Positions 1 through 8,585 of a stretch of DNA of 64,000 nucleotides are shown in pieces. The translations under genes were made by a program, and so were the position numbers. This DNA comes from Paenibacillus sp. CF384. GTDB lineage: Bacteria > Bacillota > Bacilli > Paenibacillales > Paenibacillaceae. Where the stretch lies: assembly GCF_900106745.1 (NCBI RefSeq), contig NZ_FNNV01000001.1:806001-870000 (forward strand), given 5' to 3'. The notes beneath the pieces were generated by a model, which was given only the letters and a program-made list of their open reading frames with translations, searched no databases and was not told the DNA's origin. The stretch's first letter is position 1, and each line of letters begins with the position of its first letter.

Positions 1-680
1 ACAACGCTGAGCTGCAAAGCATGTATGTGTGCAATTCCATTAATCCCTTGCGAATCGAAGGTCAGAAAAGCATTATTTTCGAGCTTGCCCATGATCTCGA
101 TTGGAAGCTCCCTGACTGGATCGTCCTGCCTGGAGGCGCACTAAGCAACGCAGCCGCACTGGGACAAGGATTGCATGATCTGTACACGCTGGGGTTCATT
201 GACCGACTGCCTAGAGTAGCCGTCATTCAAGCAGAAGGAGCAAGTCCCTTCCATCGCATGGTCGCAGCCTCCCTTCGGACGCTCACACCGGAGCTGAAGC
301 CTTCGACGCGGGCATCCGCGCTCAATATCGGCAATCCGCCTAGCTGGCTCAAAGCGCTGCGATTGCTCGATATGACAGAAGGCATAACCGCAGCGGTCAG
401 CGATGCGGAGATCATGGAGGCCAAAGCCCATATCGACCGCAGCGGCATCGGCTGCGAACCCGCTTCCGCCGCGGCCGTCGCCGGGCTGCGCAAGCTCGTT
501 CGTGAAGGCGTCATCGCGCCGGAAGAAACGGCGGCATGCATCCTCACCGGCAGCATGCTCAAGGATACCGATGCTATCCGCGAATATCATATCGATGGAA
601 AACTGAGCGCCGCCCCGCACCTTCGAAACGTAATCCGCTCCGTTACACTCGGCCGCAGCGGCAATGGCCTAGTGGTGTAG
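1..680 (+). CDS. thrC: Threonine synthase, C-terminal part (cut by window edge)
   Basis: The frame is already open at base 3, so this is the last ~225 residues of a longer PLP enzyme; the ATG at 21 is internal. Threonine synthase converts O-phosphohomoserine to threonine in the cytoplasm. Visible are the glycine-rich segment LPGGALSNAAA, typical of the PLP phosphate-binding loop in fold-type II enzymes, the segment GCEPASAAAVAGLRKL, and a C-terminal LTGSMLKD, all as in threonine synthases. The N-terminal lysine region lies outside the window. A terminator follows within 10 bases. Other fold-type II enzymes such as threonine dehydratase are less likely. Confidence 0.85.
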   Translation, partial: NAELQSMYVCNSINPLRIEGQKSIIFELAHDLDWKLPDWIVLPGGALSNAAALGQGLHDLYTLGFIDRLPRVAVIQAEGASPFHRMVAASLRTLTPELKPSTRASALNIGNPPSWLKALRLLDMTEGITAAVSDAEIMEAKAHIDRSGIGCEPASAAAVAGLRKLVREGVIAPEETAACILTGSMLKDTDAIREYHIDGKLSAAPHLRNVIRSVTLGRSGNGLVV

Positions 681-686
681 ACAAAT

Positions 687-720
687 AGGCTGAGCGGCAA
701 TCTCCGCTCAGCCTTCTGTT
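687..720. terminator. Hairpin terminator between thrC and the GNAT island
   Basis: An 11-bp perfect stem (AGGCTGAGCGG / CCGCTCAGCCT) with a 6-base loop, followed by TTCTGTTT. It lies between convergent genes, just after the thrC stop, and could serve both strands. Confidence 0.8.
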
Positions 721-725
721 TCCAC

Positions 726-1292
726 TTATTTTGACCAATCCTGTTTTTTTAGCGTGTAAGTATTGAATCGCTCATCTTCGATTTCAATGATACTCTGGAA
801 TGCGAATCCGCATTTATTGATGACCTTATTCGAAGGTTCATTTTGCAGAAGCGCTAGTGCATTCAACACCTCTACATCGGTTTGCTCAAACAAGTACTCA
901 ATTAACCCTTGTGCCGCCTGCGTCGTATACCCATTACCCCGATGATCCTTCGATATCGCATACATAATCTCTCGGTTAGGAGCGGGCAGCTCATCCTTTA
1001 TGCCCGTGCAGCACCAGCCGATAAGCTCTCCCGATTCTTTATGAATAATGGCCAAACGCAGACGCAATTCGCCGATGGTACCACCTTCGTCTGATACGGC
1101 ACGTAGAAATGCTAGGTTCTCTGGCAGCTCGTAGTTGATGAACCAATCTTCCCGCTGTTCACGGGGTACATTCCAGCCCGGAAGGAACTCATAGATCTCC
1201 GGCTGCCAGGTCAGCGCATGAAATGACTCCAAATCTTCAGCTATAAATTCTCTTAATAAGACGTCCTTGCAATCAATCGTAAATAAGTTCAT
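726..1292 (-). CDS. GNAT N-acetyltransferase, RimJ/RimL type
   Basis: A 188-residue single-domain GNAT protein expected to transfer acetyl from acetyl-CoA to an amine. It starts MNLFTIDCKDVLLREF, a common opening for RimJ/RimL-like members, and has the acetyl-CoA loop as SKDHRGNGYTTQAAQGL followed by the NxxSNKVINKCGF segment. The ATG has GGGAG at a good distance. That site lies inside the end of the upstream methyltransferase gene, so the two are probably translationally coupled. The substrate cannot be told from sequence. Confidence 0.85.
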   Translation of the reverse strand: MNLFTIDCKDVLLREFIAEDLESFHALTWQPEIYEFLPGWNVPREQREDWFINYELPENLAFLRAVSDEGGTIGELRLRLAIIHKESGELIGWCCTGIKDELPAPNREIMYAISKDHRGNGYTTQAAQGLIEYLFEQTDVEVLNALALLQNEPSNKVINKCGFAFQSIIEIEDERFNTYTLKKQDWSK

Positions 1293-1294
1293 TC

Positions 1295-1999
1295 TTACAC
1301 TCCCGCAGCTTGAATAATCAGCATTTGATTGGCATTTCGTTGGAACTCATACCTTGTAGCTTGAACCTCATAGCTCCAGCCCATCTCTTGAATATAGCTT
1401 AGCACTTCGTCCACAAACTCAGATCGTTCACTCGTTTGATCGACGAGTGGGAATATACGAATTTCGCTTCTCGTTACCCTCATAAGCTCGGCAAGAGTAG
1501 CTTTGTGGAAGCCGAGATCCAATCGATCTGCATACATAAATAAGAAATGCGCCGATAACGTCACATCGAATTGCTTATCTGCAAACGGCAATTGAGGTAA
1601 TGTTGCAGCCACATAACGCTGCGGATTTGCAATCATATCGGTCGTGAAATCTAGTAAAGCTTTCGATCTCGTAGCATGCAGCTCATCCGAAGACTTGAAG
1701 TAGTCCCACTTGTAATTTTGTTTTACTTTCTCGATGTGCGCAATTCCGTGTTCCAGATCTTGAAGCCCTTTCTCTTTGAGCGATTGGACGGGATGATAAT
1801 AGGCAATATCCGCGGCTGTGACGTCTCCACCGAGCTGATTAGCGATCGCAGTAAACGAGCACGCGCCGGACGGACAATCCAATATCTTTTTATCCATTAG
1901 ATCTTCCTTTGTCAGGTTGAAAATATCGCTATATTCTTCAAACGTTCTTCCGATGAAAATAATGCGTTCAAGATCGAGTCCTACATTTGTGTTCGACAT
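1295..1999 (-). CDS. Class I SAM-dependent methyltransferase-like protein
   Basis: A 234-residue protein with a degenerate Rossmann motif I (KILDCPSGACSFTAIANQLG), then an acidic motif II region (VTAADIAYY) and a later strand VTLSAHFLFMYADRLD, the order expected of a class I methyltransferase. The substrate is unknown. It sits between a small membrane protein gene and a GNAT gene in the same direction. The ribosome binding site is weak, so expression may depend on the upstream genes. Confidence 0.7.
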   Translation of the reverse strand: MSNTNVGLDLERIIFIGRTFEEYSDIFNLTKEDLMDKKILDCPSGACSFTAIANQLGGDVTAADIAYYHPVQSLKEKGLQDLEHGIAHIEKVKQNYKWDYFKSSDELHATRSKALLDFTTDMIANPQRYVAATLPQLPFADKQFDVTLSAHFLFMYADRLDLGFHKATLAELMRVTRSEIRIFPLVDQTSERSEFVDEVLSYIQEMGWSYEVQATRYEFQRNANQMLIIQAAGV

Positions 2000-2029
2000 G
2001 GCGGATTCGCTCGCTTTCTTAGCGCTTTA

Positions 2030-2227
2030 TTAACGCTTCCTCTGTATTTGATTTAATTTGTTGATGGTCCATCCTGTTAGAAAGGAGAGTTGAAGCGAAA
2101 CGATGATGCCAATAATAATCAACAATCCTTCGTCCGCAGAAAATTGAAAGATGACTGCAAGAATCATGAACAAAATGACAGTAATCACAACGGAAAGGAG
2201 AAAATAACCGAATGTATAGGATTTCAT
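2030..2227 (-). CDS. Small two-helix membrane protein
   Basis: 65 residues with two hydrophobic segments (about 7-28 and 33-53) and a basic C-terminus (KLNQIQRKR). The start overlaps the stop of the NUDIX gene by 4 bases and has GAGG eight bases upstream, which argues for a real, coupled gene. No family was recognised. Confidence 0.6.
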   Translation of the reverse strand: MKSYTFGYFLLSVVITVILFMILAVIFQFSADEGLLIIIGIIVSLQLSFLTGWTINKLNQIQRKR

Positions 2228-2745
2228 TTTCCCAACCTCATAGGTATTGGCTTCCCCACACCGTAGTTCTTGATCGTCTGCCCTATGGTTTCATTGTTCT
2301 TCTCATCCCATACGAAACTTAATTCGAACGTTCCCGGTTCAAAGAACAACGGAAACCTTCGCTTGAACCAATCCTGCATTGGCAGCTTCAACGCTTCATC
2401 GATTTCCACCCATAACAGCTCCCCTTCCGGTGGATTGCTGAGCAGTTCTCCCTCATACGAAGTGGCCAAATAATTAAATACCATATACCGCAAGCCTTGA
2501 TCAGGATCGCAAAACTCTTCCAGCCCTTTATAAATGATGTCTTTAATAATCAGACCCGTCTCTTCTCTCACTTCTCGAATGGCTCCATCAACGATACTTT
2601 CCGGAAAATCAACCTTGCCTCCCGGAGCTATGTAGCCAGGAAATCCGCGTTTATCGGGGCGATTCATTAACAGCACTTTCGTTCCGTCCTGCACCATACA
2701 CATCGTATAGATCTTGTGTGTGACCTTCGCTGGCAACTGATTCAC
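2224..2745 (-). CDS. NUDIX hydrolase
   Basis: A 173-residue protein with the NUDIX box: GG at the start, then REVREETGL, within residues ~42-66. This is the magnesium-binding helix that hydrolyses nucleoside diphosphate-linked substrates. The N-terminal part (MVQDGTKVLLMNRPDKRGFPG) resembles MutT/8-oxo-dGTP diphosphatase-like members, but the substrate is not fixed by sequence. The start taken is a GTG with a poor ribosome binding site. An ATG 15 codons further in is an alternative. Confidence 0.8.
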   Translation of the reverse strand: MNQLPAKVTHKIYTMCMVQDGTKVLLMNRPDKRGFPGYIAPGGKVDFPESIVDGAIREVREETGLIIKDIIYKGLEEFCDPDQGLRYMVFNYLATSYEGELLSNPPEGELLWVEIDEALKLPMQDWFKRRFPLFFEPGTFELSFVWDEKNNETIGQTIKNYGVGKPIPMRLGK

Positions 2746-2816
2746 CCCATTTAGTCCGGCTGTTCGAGCCTCAATAGTTGTATTCCATAATACTTTTCTT
2801 TCTCTGATACAACGAA

Positions 2817-2969
2817 CTATCTTCCGGACTTCATATCTCTCAGCTTCTGGTTTATATCATCTAGCGACCTTTGAATGGAATCCATTCTTCGAAGTGCGGA
2901 ATGTTGATTATTCCTAATCCCAATATATCCAAAGGCAACAATTACAATAATGATAAGAATAATAATCAT
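2817..2969 (-). CDS. Tiny single-span membrane protein (50 aa)
   Basis: An ATG preceded by AGAGGAAG at a good distance opens a 50-codon frame. The product has one very hydrophobic N-terminal helix (MIIILIIIVIVAFGYIGI) followed by a charged helical tail ending QKLRDMKSGR. It falls in a gap otherwise empty of genes, in the same direction as its neighbours. Small proteins of this shape (one helix plus coiled-coil-like tail) are common in Paenibacillus, but I recognise no named family. Confidence 0.6.
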   Translation of the reverse strand: MIIILIIIVIVAFGYIGIRNNQHSALRRMDSIQRSLDDINQKLRDMKSGR

Positions 2970-3040
2970 TTGTTTCTTCCTCTCTAATTCCGTGCTGTAC
3001 GGTTACTTCATTGGCACATGATAAGTCCGTTCCCATCCAA

Positions 3041-3517
3041 TCAAAGCTCAACCATCATCTGAAATGTTATAACCCGCTGTTGATCTTCAATATTGTTGAT
3101 TCGCATCCCTATAGGCTTAAATCCAAGCTTATGATAGAAAGCTAATCCTCTGGAATTCGTGCTGGCGCAGGACAACACTAATTGTAAGGCACCATATTCT
3201 GTTTTCGCTTTATCCTTCATGGTCTGCAACAAGTACGCTGCAGCGCCTTTCCCTCTAAAACTACTGGATACAATGACGTTGCCAAGCCAACACTTCTCAT
3301 CTTTAATGTCATACAAATTCGCATAAGCGATTACTTGGCCAGATTCCTCATCGAGGATGACTGTTGGCTCGAATCGATTCTCAAGGACCTTCATAATTTG
3401 ATCCGGCGTCAACGGATATTGAAAACGCGGGCTTACATAAAATAGTTCTTCAGCCGACTGAGGGAACGAACTTATCGTTTCAAGGTCTTCCTTGAGCAGC
3501 GGTCTATGAGCATACAT
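3041..3517 (-). CDS. GNAT N-acetyltransferase
   Basis: A 158-residue GNAT domain. The acetyl-CoA loop is VSSSFRGKGAAAYLLQTM, and the following strand/helix (LVLSCASTNSRGLAFYHKLGF) is typical of the family. I place the start at the ATG at 3517 because AAGGAG lies nine bases upstream. The frame also runs on to a TTG at 3547 that has no good site. The gene follows the DinB-like gene closely. Confidence 0.85.
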   Translation of the reverse strand: MYAHRPLLKEDLETISSFPQSAEELFYVSPRFQYPLTPDQIMKVLENRFEPTVILDEESGQVIAYANLYDIKDEKCWLGNVIVSSSFRGKGAAAYLLQTMKDKAKTEYGALQLVLSCASTNSRGLAFYHKLGFKPIGMRINNIEDQQRVITFQMMVEL

Positions 3518-3547
3518 GTGTTCGAACTCCTTCGGCGACGAATTCAA

Positions 3548-4033
3548 CTACGACTTGTACTTCTTCGGAATCGATGTCGTTACATACTCCGAATCTTTGA
3601 TCGTCTTTGCAATATAAAACACTTGTCCCAGATGTTCCGAGAAATGAGCCGCGCATTGAATGATTACTTCCAAATGCGTTCTTTCCTTGTTTCTTACGAC
3701 CTGCGTTTTGTACCACTCATCTTTCGTTAAACCTTTAATCGTTTCAATCGTGAACTGAAAAGATTCACGTGTAATATCGAGCAGTTCCTGTTTCGTTCGA
3801 TACAACTCTTCAAACTCTTCATCTCTGTTTCTGACTGCGTTGCGGTTAAGGATGCCATTCAAGATTCTTTCATTAATGTTACCGCTGATATGTACGATCA
3901 AGTTCGCGATACTATTGCTGGTTTCATTCGGTCGCCAATTGACTTCTTCATCATCAAGCTGCTCGAGAACGGAGAGCATCCTTCGTTCGATTTCTTCGAA
4001 TTTGCTGATTAGAATGGTTTTTATATCTTCCAT
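3548..4033 (-). CDS. DinB-like protein (DUF1572 type)
   Basis: 161 residues, predicted all-helical. It carries spaced histidines in the pattern of DinB/YfiT four-helix-bundle proteins (NLIVHISGNI near residue 48, and AAHFSEHLGQVFYIAK near 135), which can bind a divalent metal. Family members include thiol transferases, but most have no assigned reaction and none is claimed here. The ATG has GAAGGTG at the right distance. Confidence 0.75.
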   Translation of the reverse strand: MEDIKTILISKFEEIERRMLSVLEQLDDEEVNWRPNETSNSIANLIVHISGNINERILNGILNRNAVRNRDEEFEELYRTKQELLDITRESFQFTIETIKGLTKDEWYKTQVVRNKERTHLEVIIQCAAHFSEHLGQVFYIAKTIKDSEYVTTSIPKKYKS

Positions 4034-4055
4034 GTAAACACCTTCTATCCGGAAA

Positions 4056-4991
4056 TTAATTCAGGTCCTTCTTGTAGTAATAATGCTTATTGCCTGCTGG
4101 AGCATTCTCAATAATCCCGATTACCTGATAGCCATACTTCTTATAGAATTCCGGTGCTTGGAAACTGAACGTATTCAGCTTAATAAACGTACAGTCCTTC
4201 GCTCTTGCAATCTGTTCCGCTTCCTCCAATAGCTGCTTCCCGAGCCCCTTACCTCTGTTATCTTCTTGTATCCATAAAATATCAATTTCCATCCAGTTCC
4301 AACAGACCGCACTGTTAAGTCCCGCAATAATCTCGCCTTTGTCATTCTTCAAGCATAGATTCACTTCTTCATAACGGCCGTTCGGCACATGCTTCGCGTT
4401 AAATTCGATCAGCTTATTTCTCACATAGGCTGCATCATCCGATGAGCCTATCAGGATCTGAGAAGGAGTGTTGGCCATACTTTCTCCTGCGCCGTTACCC
4501 CCACTTACAGACGAGAACGTCTGAATCGGTCCGTTCCAATCCGCTTCTTCAATTTCTTCATAAGCACCATTCGTGTAGCTGTCAATGGTCTTCCTCCAGA
4601 ACGCTTTTGCAGGTACATTTGCTTCGATTTGAGCCACTTTCCATGCGCCGGGGAAGTGATTAAATATCTGATAAGCAGCACCTTGTCCGACTTTCAGTCT
4701 CCTGTAATTCCTCAGCACAAAAAACTCAGCCATCCAATAGATCGTTTCATTCTTGTCATTCGTTCCTAGCACTCTCACAAGTGCAAACCCTGCCAGCTTA
4801 TCATTAACTTTAATAAAGAATGGGAATCTACTGTCTTCTGTCCAATAATGATCGAAGTATTTATACTCGAACAGTCCTTGTGGGTTCAGCTCATCCTCAG
4901 GGAAGAACTCGCTAAAATCGTATCGGTACAACTCCAATAAATGTCGCAAAATTGATTTCTGCTCGTAGTCAACCTTTTGAATGGTGATCAT
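4056..4991 (-). CDS. Tandem two-domain GNAT acetyltransferase
   Basis: 311 residues made of two GNAT folds. The first (1-150) has AEFFVLRNYRRLKVGQGAAYQIF, with only a partial acetyl-CoA loop. The second (175-311) has the full loop IQEDNRGKGLGKQLLEEAE and a C-terminal FYKKYGYQVIG. The second domain is probably the active one, with the first possibly binding substrate. It opens MITIQKVDYEQ, closely resembling the 23-codon remnant at 5438-5509. Confidence 0.8.
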   Translation of the reverse strand: MITIQKVDYEQKSILRHLLELYRYDFSEFFPEDELNPQGLFEYKYFDHYWTEDSRFPFFIKVNDKLAGFALVRVLGTNDKNETIYWMAEFFVLRNYRRLKVGQGAAYQIFNHFPGAWKVAQIEANVPAKAFWRKTIDSYTNGAYEEIEEADWNGPIQTFSSVSGGNGAGESMANTPSQILIGSSDDAAYVRNKLIEFNAKHVPNGRYEEVNLCLKNDKGEIIAGLNSAVCWNWMEIDILWIQEDNRGKGLGKQLLEEAEQIARAKDCTFIKLNTFSFQAPEFYKKYGYQVIGIIENAPAGNKHYYYKKDLN

Positions 4992-5016
4992 GTGAGGCTC
5001 CCCTTCTATTGTCAGC

Positions 5017-5451
5017 TTACTTGTCCAAACTCTCCAACCTCATATATACACTTCGTTCTTTAAACCCGAGTGATTTCCAGAAATGATGAGCGGCCTCATT
5101 CCAGTGCATAACCTCGAGATCCATCTCCTTAGTGTTTAAACATTCAGTCAATTTCACGAAGGCCAATTTCCCATATCCGTTTCTTCTATCCTTCCTGCAA
5201 ATAAAAAAATGCCTTAAATAAAGCGGCGATCTACTATGATTAACAAGCGCGTAACCTCTAACTTCATCGCTCACCACAAACTTATAGGCCCTATAGTCCG
5301 TTTCAATGAAATGCTTCATTCGCGCTTTCAGTTGTTCAATATCCATCGTATTGTCGTGTTTCTCATCTTCAATTAGTTGTTTATTCAGAACGGCAAGCAG
5401 CTCTACATCATCCGTCGTACAAAGTTGAATCGTAAGGTTATGCCTTTTCAT
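5017..5451 (-). CDS. GNAT N-acetyltransferase
   Basis: A 144-residue single GNAT domain with the acetyl-CoA loop FICRKDRRNGYGKLAF and the C-terminal AAHHFWKSLGFKERS segment. The start is uncertain. The ATG at 5451 gives a normal family N-terminus but lacks a clear ribosome binding site; a TTG at 5472 is the alternative. The frame overlaps the short ORF at 5438-5509, so translation may be handed on from it. Confidence 0.75.
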   Translation of the reverse strand: MKRHNLTIQLCTTDDVELLAVLNKQLIEDEKHDNTMDIEQLKARMKHFIETDYRAYKFVVSDEVRGYALVNHSRSPLYLRHFFICRKDRRNGYGKLAFVKLTECLNTKEMDLEVMHWNEAAHHFWKSLGFKERSVYMRLESLDK

Positions 5452-5509
5452 TAAGAAGCTGCGTACAGGCAAACCAATTACTTCTATTTACTTCTTGAAT
5501 CGTTATCAT
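5438..5509 (-). pseudogene. N-terminal remnant of a GNAT gene, or short coupling ORF
   Basis: A 23-codon frame beginning MITIQEVNRSNWFACTQLL. The opening matches the start of the GNAT gene at 4991 (MITIQKVDYEQ) and of many GNAT proteins (MITxxEVxRxNW). It then stops, while the neighbouring GNAT ORF begins inside it in another frame. A GAGGG lies upstream of its ATG. It reads as the leftover front of a deleted acetyltransferase, possibly now acting as a translated leader for the next gene. Confidence 0.45.
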
Positions 5510-5590
5510 CCTTGTAAACCCTCATCTCAATGGTAAATAAACACTTTAATAGTACAAGTATCCTCCCAGTATAACAGCCATAGTAAAAAC

Positions 5591-5637
5591 TGGAAATAAA
5601 AAAAGAAGCTGCAACCGTCACATAAAGACGTCGCAAC
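5591..5637 (-). terminator. Probable terminator after the two-component operon
   Basis: On the minus strand, after the kinase stop, an imperfect stem (GCGACGTC / GACGgTTGC, loop TTTATGT) is followed by AGCTTCTTTTTTT. The long T run supports an intrinsic terminator. Confidence 0.55.
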
Positions 5638-5654
5638 CTCTCTTCATCCAATCC

Positions 5655-7076
5655 CTATTGCTGCTTAACCGCCGCATCCGGCAGGAACACCGTGATCGTA
5701 GTCCCGCTTCCGGGTGTGCTGCTTGCGGTGACCGTCCCGCCGTGCATCTCGACGATTCGCTTCACGATGGATAATCCAAGTCCGCTGCCTCCCGCCATAC
5801 GGCTGCGCGCTTTATCCGCCTTGAAGAAACGCTCGAAGATATGAGGAAGGTCCTCCACAGAGATACCCACACCATTATCGGAGATACAGACACTCGCTCC
5901 GCCGTTTGTCCTCTTGACTTCGATAGAAATGCTGCCGCCTTCCGGCGTGAACTTCATGCTGTTGGCGAGCATATTCGTCCACACCTGCGACAATAGTTCT
6001 TCATCTCCAATAAAAGTGACCTCTTCGTCCAGATTCACATCCATGAGCAAATCTTTCTCCGTCCATACCGGCTCACAGGCCAGAATCGTGGAACGCAGCT
6101 GCTGATCAAGCCGGAAAGGCTTCATCCGCATCGGCTGCTGATCCGCCTCTAATGTAGTGAGCTTCAGCAAGTTATCGCTCAATCGGGAGAGTCGAACGCT
6201 CTCGGTCTCGATAATACTCGCGTAGTGCTGGCGCTGTTCTTCTTCCAGATTCGTTTGCTGCAGCACGCGAGCGAAACCTCGAATGGACGTCAGCGGGGAT
6301 TGGATTTCATGCGACACGTTGGAGATAAACGTTTGCCGCATTTGCTCCATCTGACTCAGCTCCGCAGCCATATCATTAATGCTATGGGCCAGCTCGCTGA
6401 ATTCACCGCGCATTTGCTTCGGCAATTTAATCGTGACGGAGAAATCCCCTTTCGCCATTCGGCGAATCGCGGAAATATAGAGATTGAACCCTTCCCTTTG
6501 CTTCCAAGGTCGGCCAATAATAAACAAAATGATAAACAAGAGCAAGAAACCGAGGAACACCGTAAATAGCTGCTGCCACAATCCGGCGTACATACTCGGA
6601 GCTACCCGTTCAGCGAACAGAGCGTAGCGCTTCCCGCCAATATCAACAGGTACCCCAACCATTGCAAGCCCCTTGGTAAAAAAATGGCTGCGCTCCACAT
6701 TTTCGACGTTTCCTCCGCCAAGCACCTTAGTCGTGTAATCCCGTTCAATCCTAGTCTCGACAGATTTGCCGCCACCATCATGCAGCTCGCCGATACGCTG
6801 CTCATCACCGGCAGCGTCCACCATAATAAACCGATATCCCTTGCTGCTCGACAGCGACTCCAAGCCGCCGTTCCATTCCGATACTTGATCTTGGTTAGCT
6901 AGTGTAATGGCGATTAGCTCCACTTCATGAAGCATAGCCGAAGTCACGGCGGAATGATTCCGCGCCTCTTTGGTATAGGAAACAATAGTGAAAGCAATCG
7001 TGTAACAGGTATAGATGGCGGTGTTCATTAGCAAAACACCTGCTAAAACCATGAGGAACCTCTTCCATTTCGGCAT
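5655..7076 (-). CDS. Membrane sensor histidine kinase
   Basis: 473 residues. TM1 is at ~8-33, an extracytoplasmic sensor region at ~35-162, TM2 at ~166-188, and a HAMP linker at ~190-243. The HisKA helix has the phospho-acceptor His256 in NVSHEIQSPLTSI. A HATPase domain has N-box NMLANSMKFTPEGG, G1 DNGVGI and G2 GSGLGLSIV. All catalytic elements are present. The start has GGAGG upstream, inside the end of the response regulator gene, so the pair is translationally coupled. The signal is unknown. Confidence 0.95.
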   Translation of the reverse strand: MPKWKRFLMVLAGVLLMNTAIYTCYTIAFTIVSYTKEARNHSAVTSAMLHEVELIAITLANQDQVSEWNGGLESLSSSKGYRFIMVDAAGDEQRIGELHDGGGKSVETRIERDYTTKVLGGGNVENVERSHFFTKGLAMVGVPVDIGGKRYALFAERVAPSMYAGLWQQLFTVFLGFLLLFIILFIIGRPWKQREGFNLYISAIRRMAKGDFSVTIKLPKQMRGEFSELAHSINDMAAELSQMEQMRQTFISNVSHEIQSPLTSIRGFARVLQQTNLEEEQRQHYASIIETESVRLSRLSDNLLKLTTLEADQQPMRMKPFRLDQQLRSTILACEPVWTEKDLLMDVNLDEEVTFIGDEELLSQVWTNMLANSMKFTPEGGSISIEVKRTNGGASVCISDNGVGISVEDLPHIFERFFKADKARSRMAGGSGLGLSIVKRIVEMHGGTVTASSTPGSGTTITVFLPDAAVKQQ

Positions 7077-7078
7077 GA

Positions 7079-7747
7079 CTATACCTCCAGCCGATAACCA
7101 AGGCCACGTATAGTCTGAATGCGAAACCGGCTCTGTTCCTCGGGAAACTTCTCGCGAAGACGCTTAATATGAACATCCACCGTTCGCTCATCGCCTTCGT
7201 AATCGTAACCCCAGAGCTGTTCGATCAACTGCTCGCGCGCGAAGGTTTTGCCGGGGTAACTTGCTAATTTGAACAGCAGTTCAAATTCCTTCATGGGCAA
7301 GGTCATCGTGGAATCTTCAACCGTCACCGAATAGGTTGACCGGTTCAATATAACGCCGCCGGCTTGCACCGTTTGTGAAGTTGCAATGCGATAACGCTTC
7401 AGCAGCGCCTTCACCCGAGCCACAAGCTCAAGCGGTTCGAACGGTTTCACGAGGTAATCGTCTGCGCCAAGCTCGAACCCTTTTACTTTCTGGCTGGTCT
7501 CTCCTTTTGCAGTCAGCATCAGAACAGGCAGCTCCATTCCATCGCGTATCTCCTTGCACAGCTCCCAGCCATCCATGTTCGGCATCATGACATCCAGAAT
7601 GACTAGCTGCACCTGCGTGGATTCAAGCACCGCAAGCGCCTCCCTCCCGTCGCCTGCTTCCACGATCTCGAAGCCTTCCGCAGCGAGCAGCAGCGATATC
7701 AGTTCACGAATATGGGGATCGTCATCTACGATAAGCAGTTTGGTCAT
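7079..7747 (-). CDS. OmpR-family response regulator
   Basis: 222 residues. The receiver domain has acidic Asp8-Asp10, phospho-acceptor Asp52 (VILDVMMPNMDG) and the conserved Lys in DDYLVKPFEP. The C-terminal winged helix (about 130-222) ends RTIRGLGYRLEV. I choose the ATG at 7747 because GGAG lies nine bases upstream; the ATG at 7756 would sit directly on that site. First gene of the two-gene operon with the kinase. Confidence 0.95.
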   Translation of the reverse strand: MTKLLIVDDDPHIRELISLLLAAEGFEIVEAGDGREALAVLESTQVQLVILDVMMPNMDGWELCKEIRDGMELPVLMLTAKGETSQKVKGFELGADDYLVKPFEPLELVARVKALLKRYRIATSQTVQAGGVILNRSTYSVTVEDSTMTLPMKEFELLFKLASYPGKTFAREQLIEQLWGYDYEGDERTVDVHIKRLREKFPEEQSRFRIQTIRGLGYRLEV

Positions 7748-7823
7748 GGTGATCATCTCCGGTCTATGAATTACTCGTTCTTGCGCTTATTATAAGGCCG
7801 TTCCATGAACAAAATATGAACAG

Positions 7824-8585
7824 CTAGCGCTCATTCCCGAATGCGCGCAGAACGCTCCCGCTCTGATGCGACTCTCCCAACAATCGAATCAGCTCTGCCG
7901 CCACATCTGCGGTCGAACGCAGTTTTCCTTGCTCATAACTGGTTTGGAAGAAGGTTTGCAACGGAAAATCCACCTTGTCCCGTCCACGAGCAACGGTTTG
8001 CATCTGCGTATCGGTCATACCGGGATCAAACGCAAACACATGAACCGGATTCGTCTCATCCCGCTGCTCATCGGCAATACATCGAGTCAGCATATTGAGT
8101 GCCGCTTTGCCGCTGCAGTACATACTCATGGAAGGTGCCGAGTATTCGGCAAGACCTGAAGTTACGTTGATGATCGTTTTGCGACGGAGCGTCGTTAAGG
8201 AACGTGTATGGTGAATAAATCGGCCGCAGAGCAGCATCGGTGCCAGCAGGCTTGTCTGCATATGCAGTGCCATTTCCGAAGCGCTGATGGCCTCGATCGG
8301 TTTTAACGGCTCCAGCATCGCTGCATTATTGATGAGCAATAGTTCGTTTATGTCGGTATCCGCGGTAATTTCCTGAAACAATCGATTCATGGTTTGCTCA
8401 AGTGCTTCTGCATCCGCCACATCGCACGGTATAGGAATGAATCTGTCCCGTCCTGCGAGCAGGCTTGATTCCGAACGTGATAATCCATAAACCTCATAGC
8501 CATCCGTTAACAGCTCCAGCGCCACCGCTTCGCCGATTCCTCGCGACGTACCCGTTACAATTGCAACTGATTTTCCCCGATTCAT
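7824..8585 (-). CDS. Short-chain dehydrogenase/reductase (YueD-like)
   Basis: 253 residues with the classical SDR features: NAD(P)-binding TGTSRGIG at ~12-19, NNAAM, catalytic Ser in NVTSGLAEYS, and Tyr/Lys in YCSGKAAL. Overall it resembles the benzil reductase/sepiapterin reductase-like SDRs that Bacillus annotates as YueD. The true substrate cannot be read from sequence. The ATG at 8585 has AGGGAGG nine bases upstream and is preferred over one eight codons further out. Confidence 0.85.
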   Translation of the reverse strand: MNRGKSVAIVTGTSRGIGEAVALELLTDGYEVYGLSRSESSLLAGRDRFIPIPCDVADAEALEQTMNRLFQEITADTDINELLLINNAAMLEPLKPIEAISASEMALHMQTSLLAPMLLCGRFIHHTRSLTTLRRKTIINVTSGLAEYSAPSMSMYCSGKAALNMLTRCIADEQRDETNPVHVFAFDPGMTDTQMQTVARGRDKVDFPLQTFFQTSYEQGKLRSTADVAAELIRLLGESHQSGSVLRAFGNER

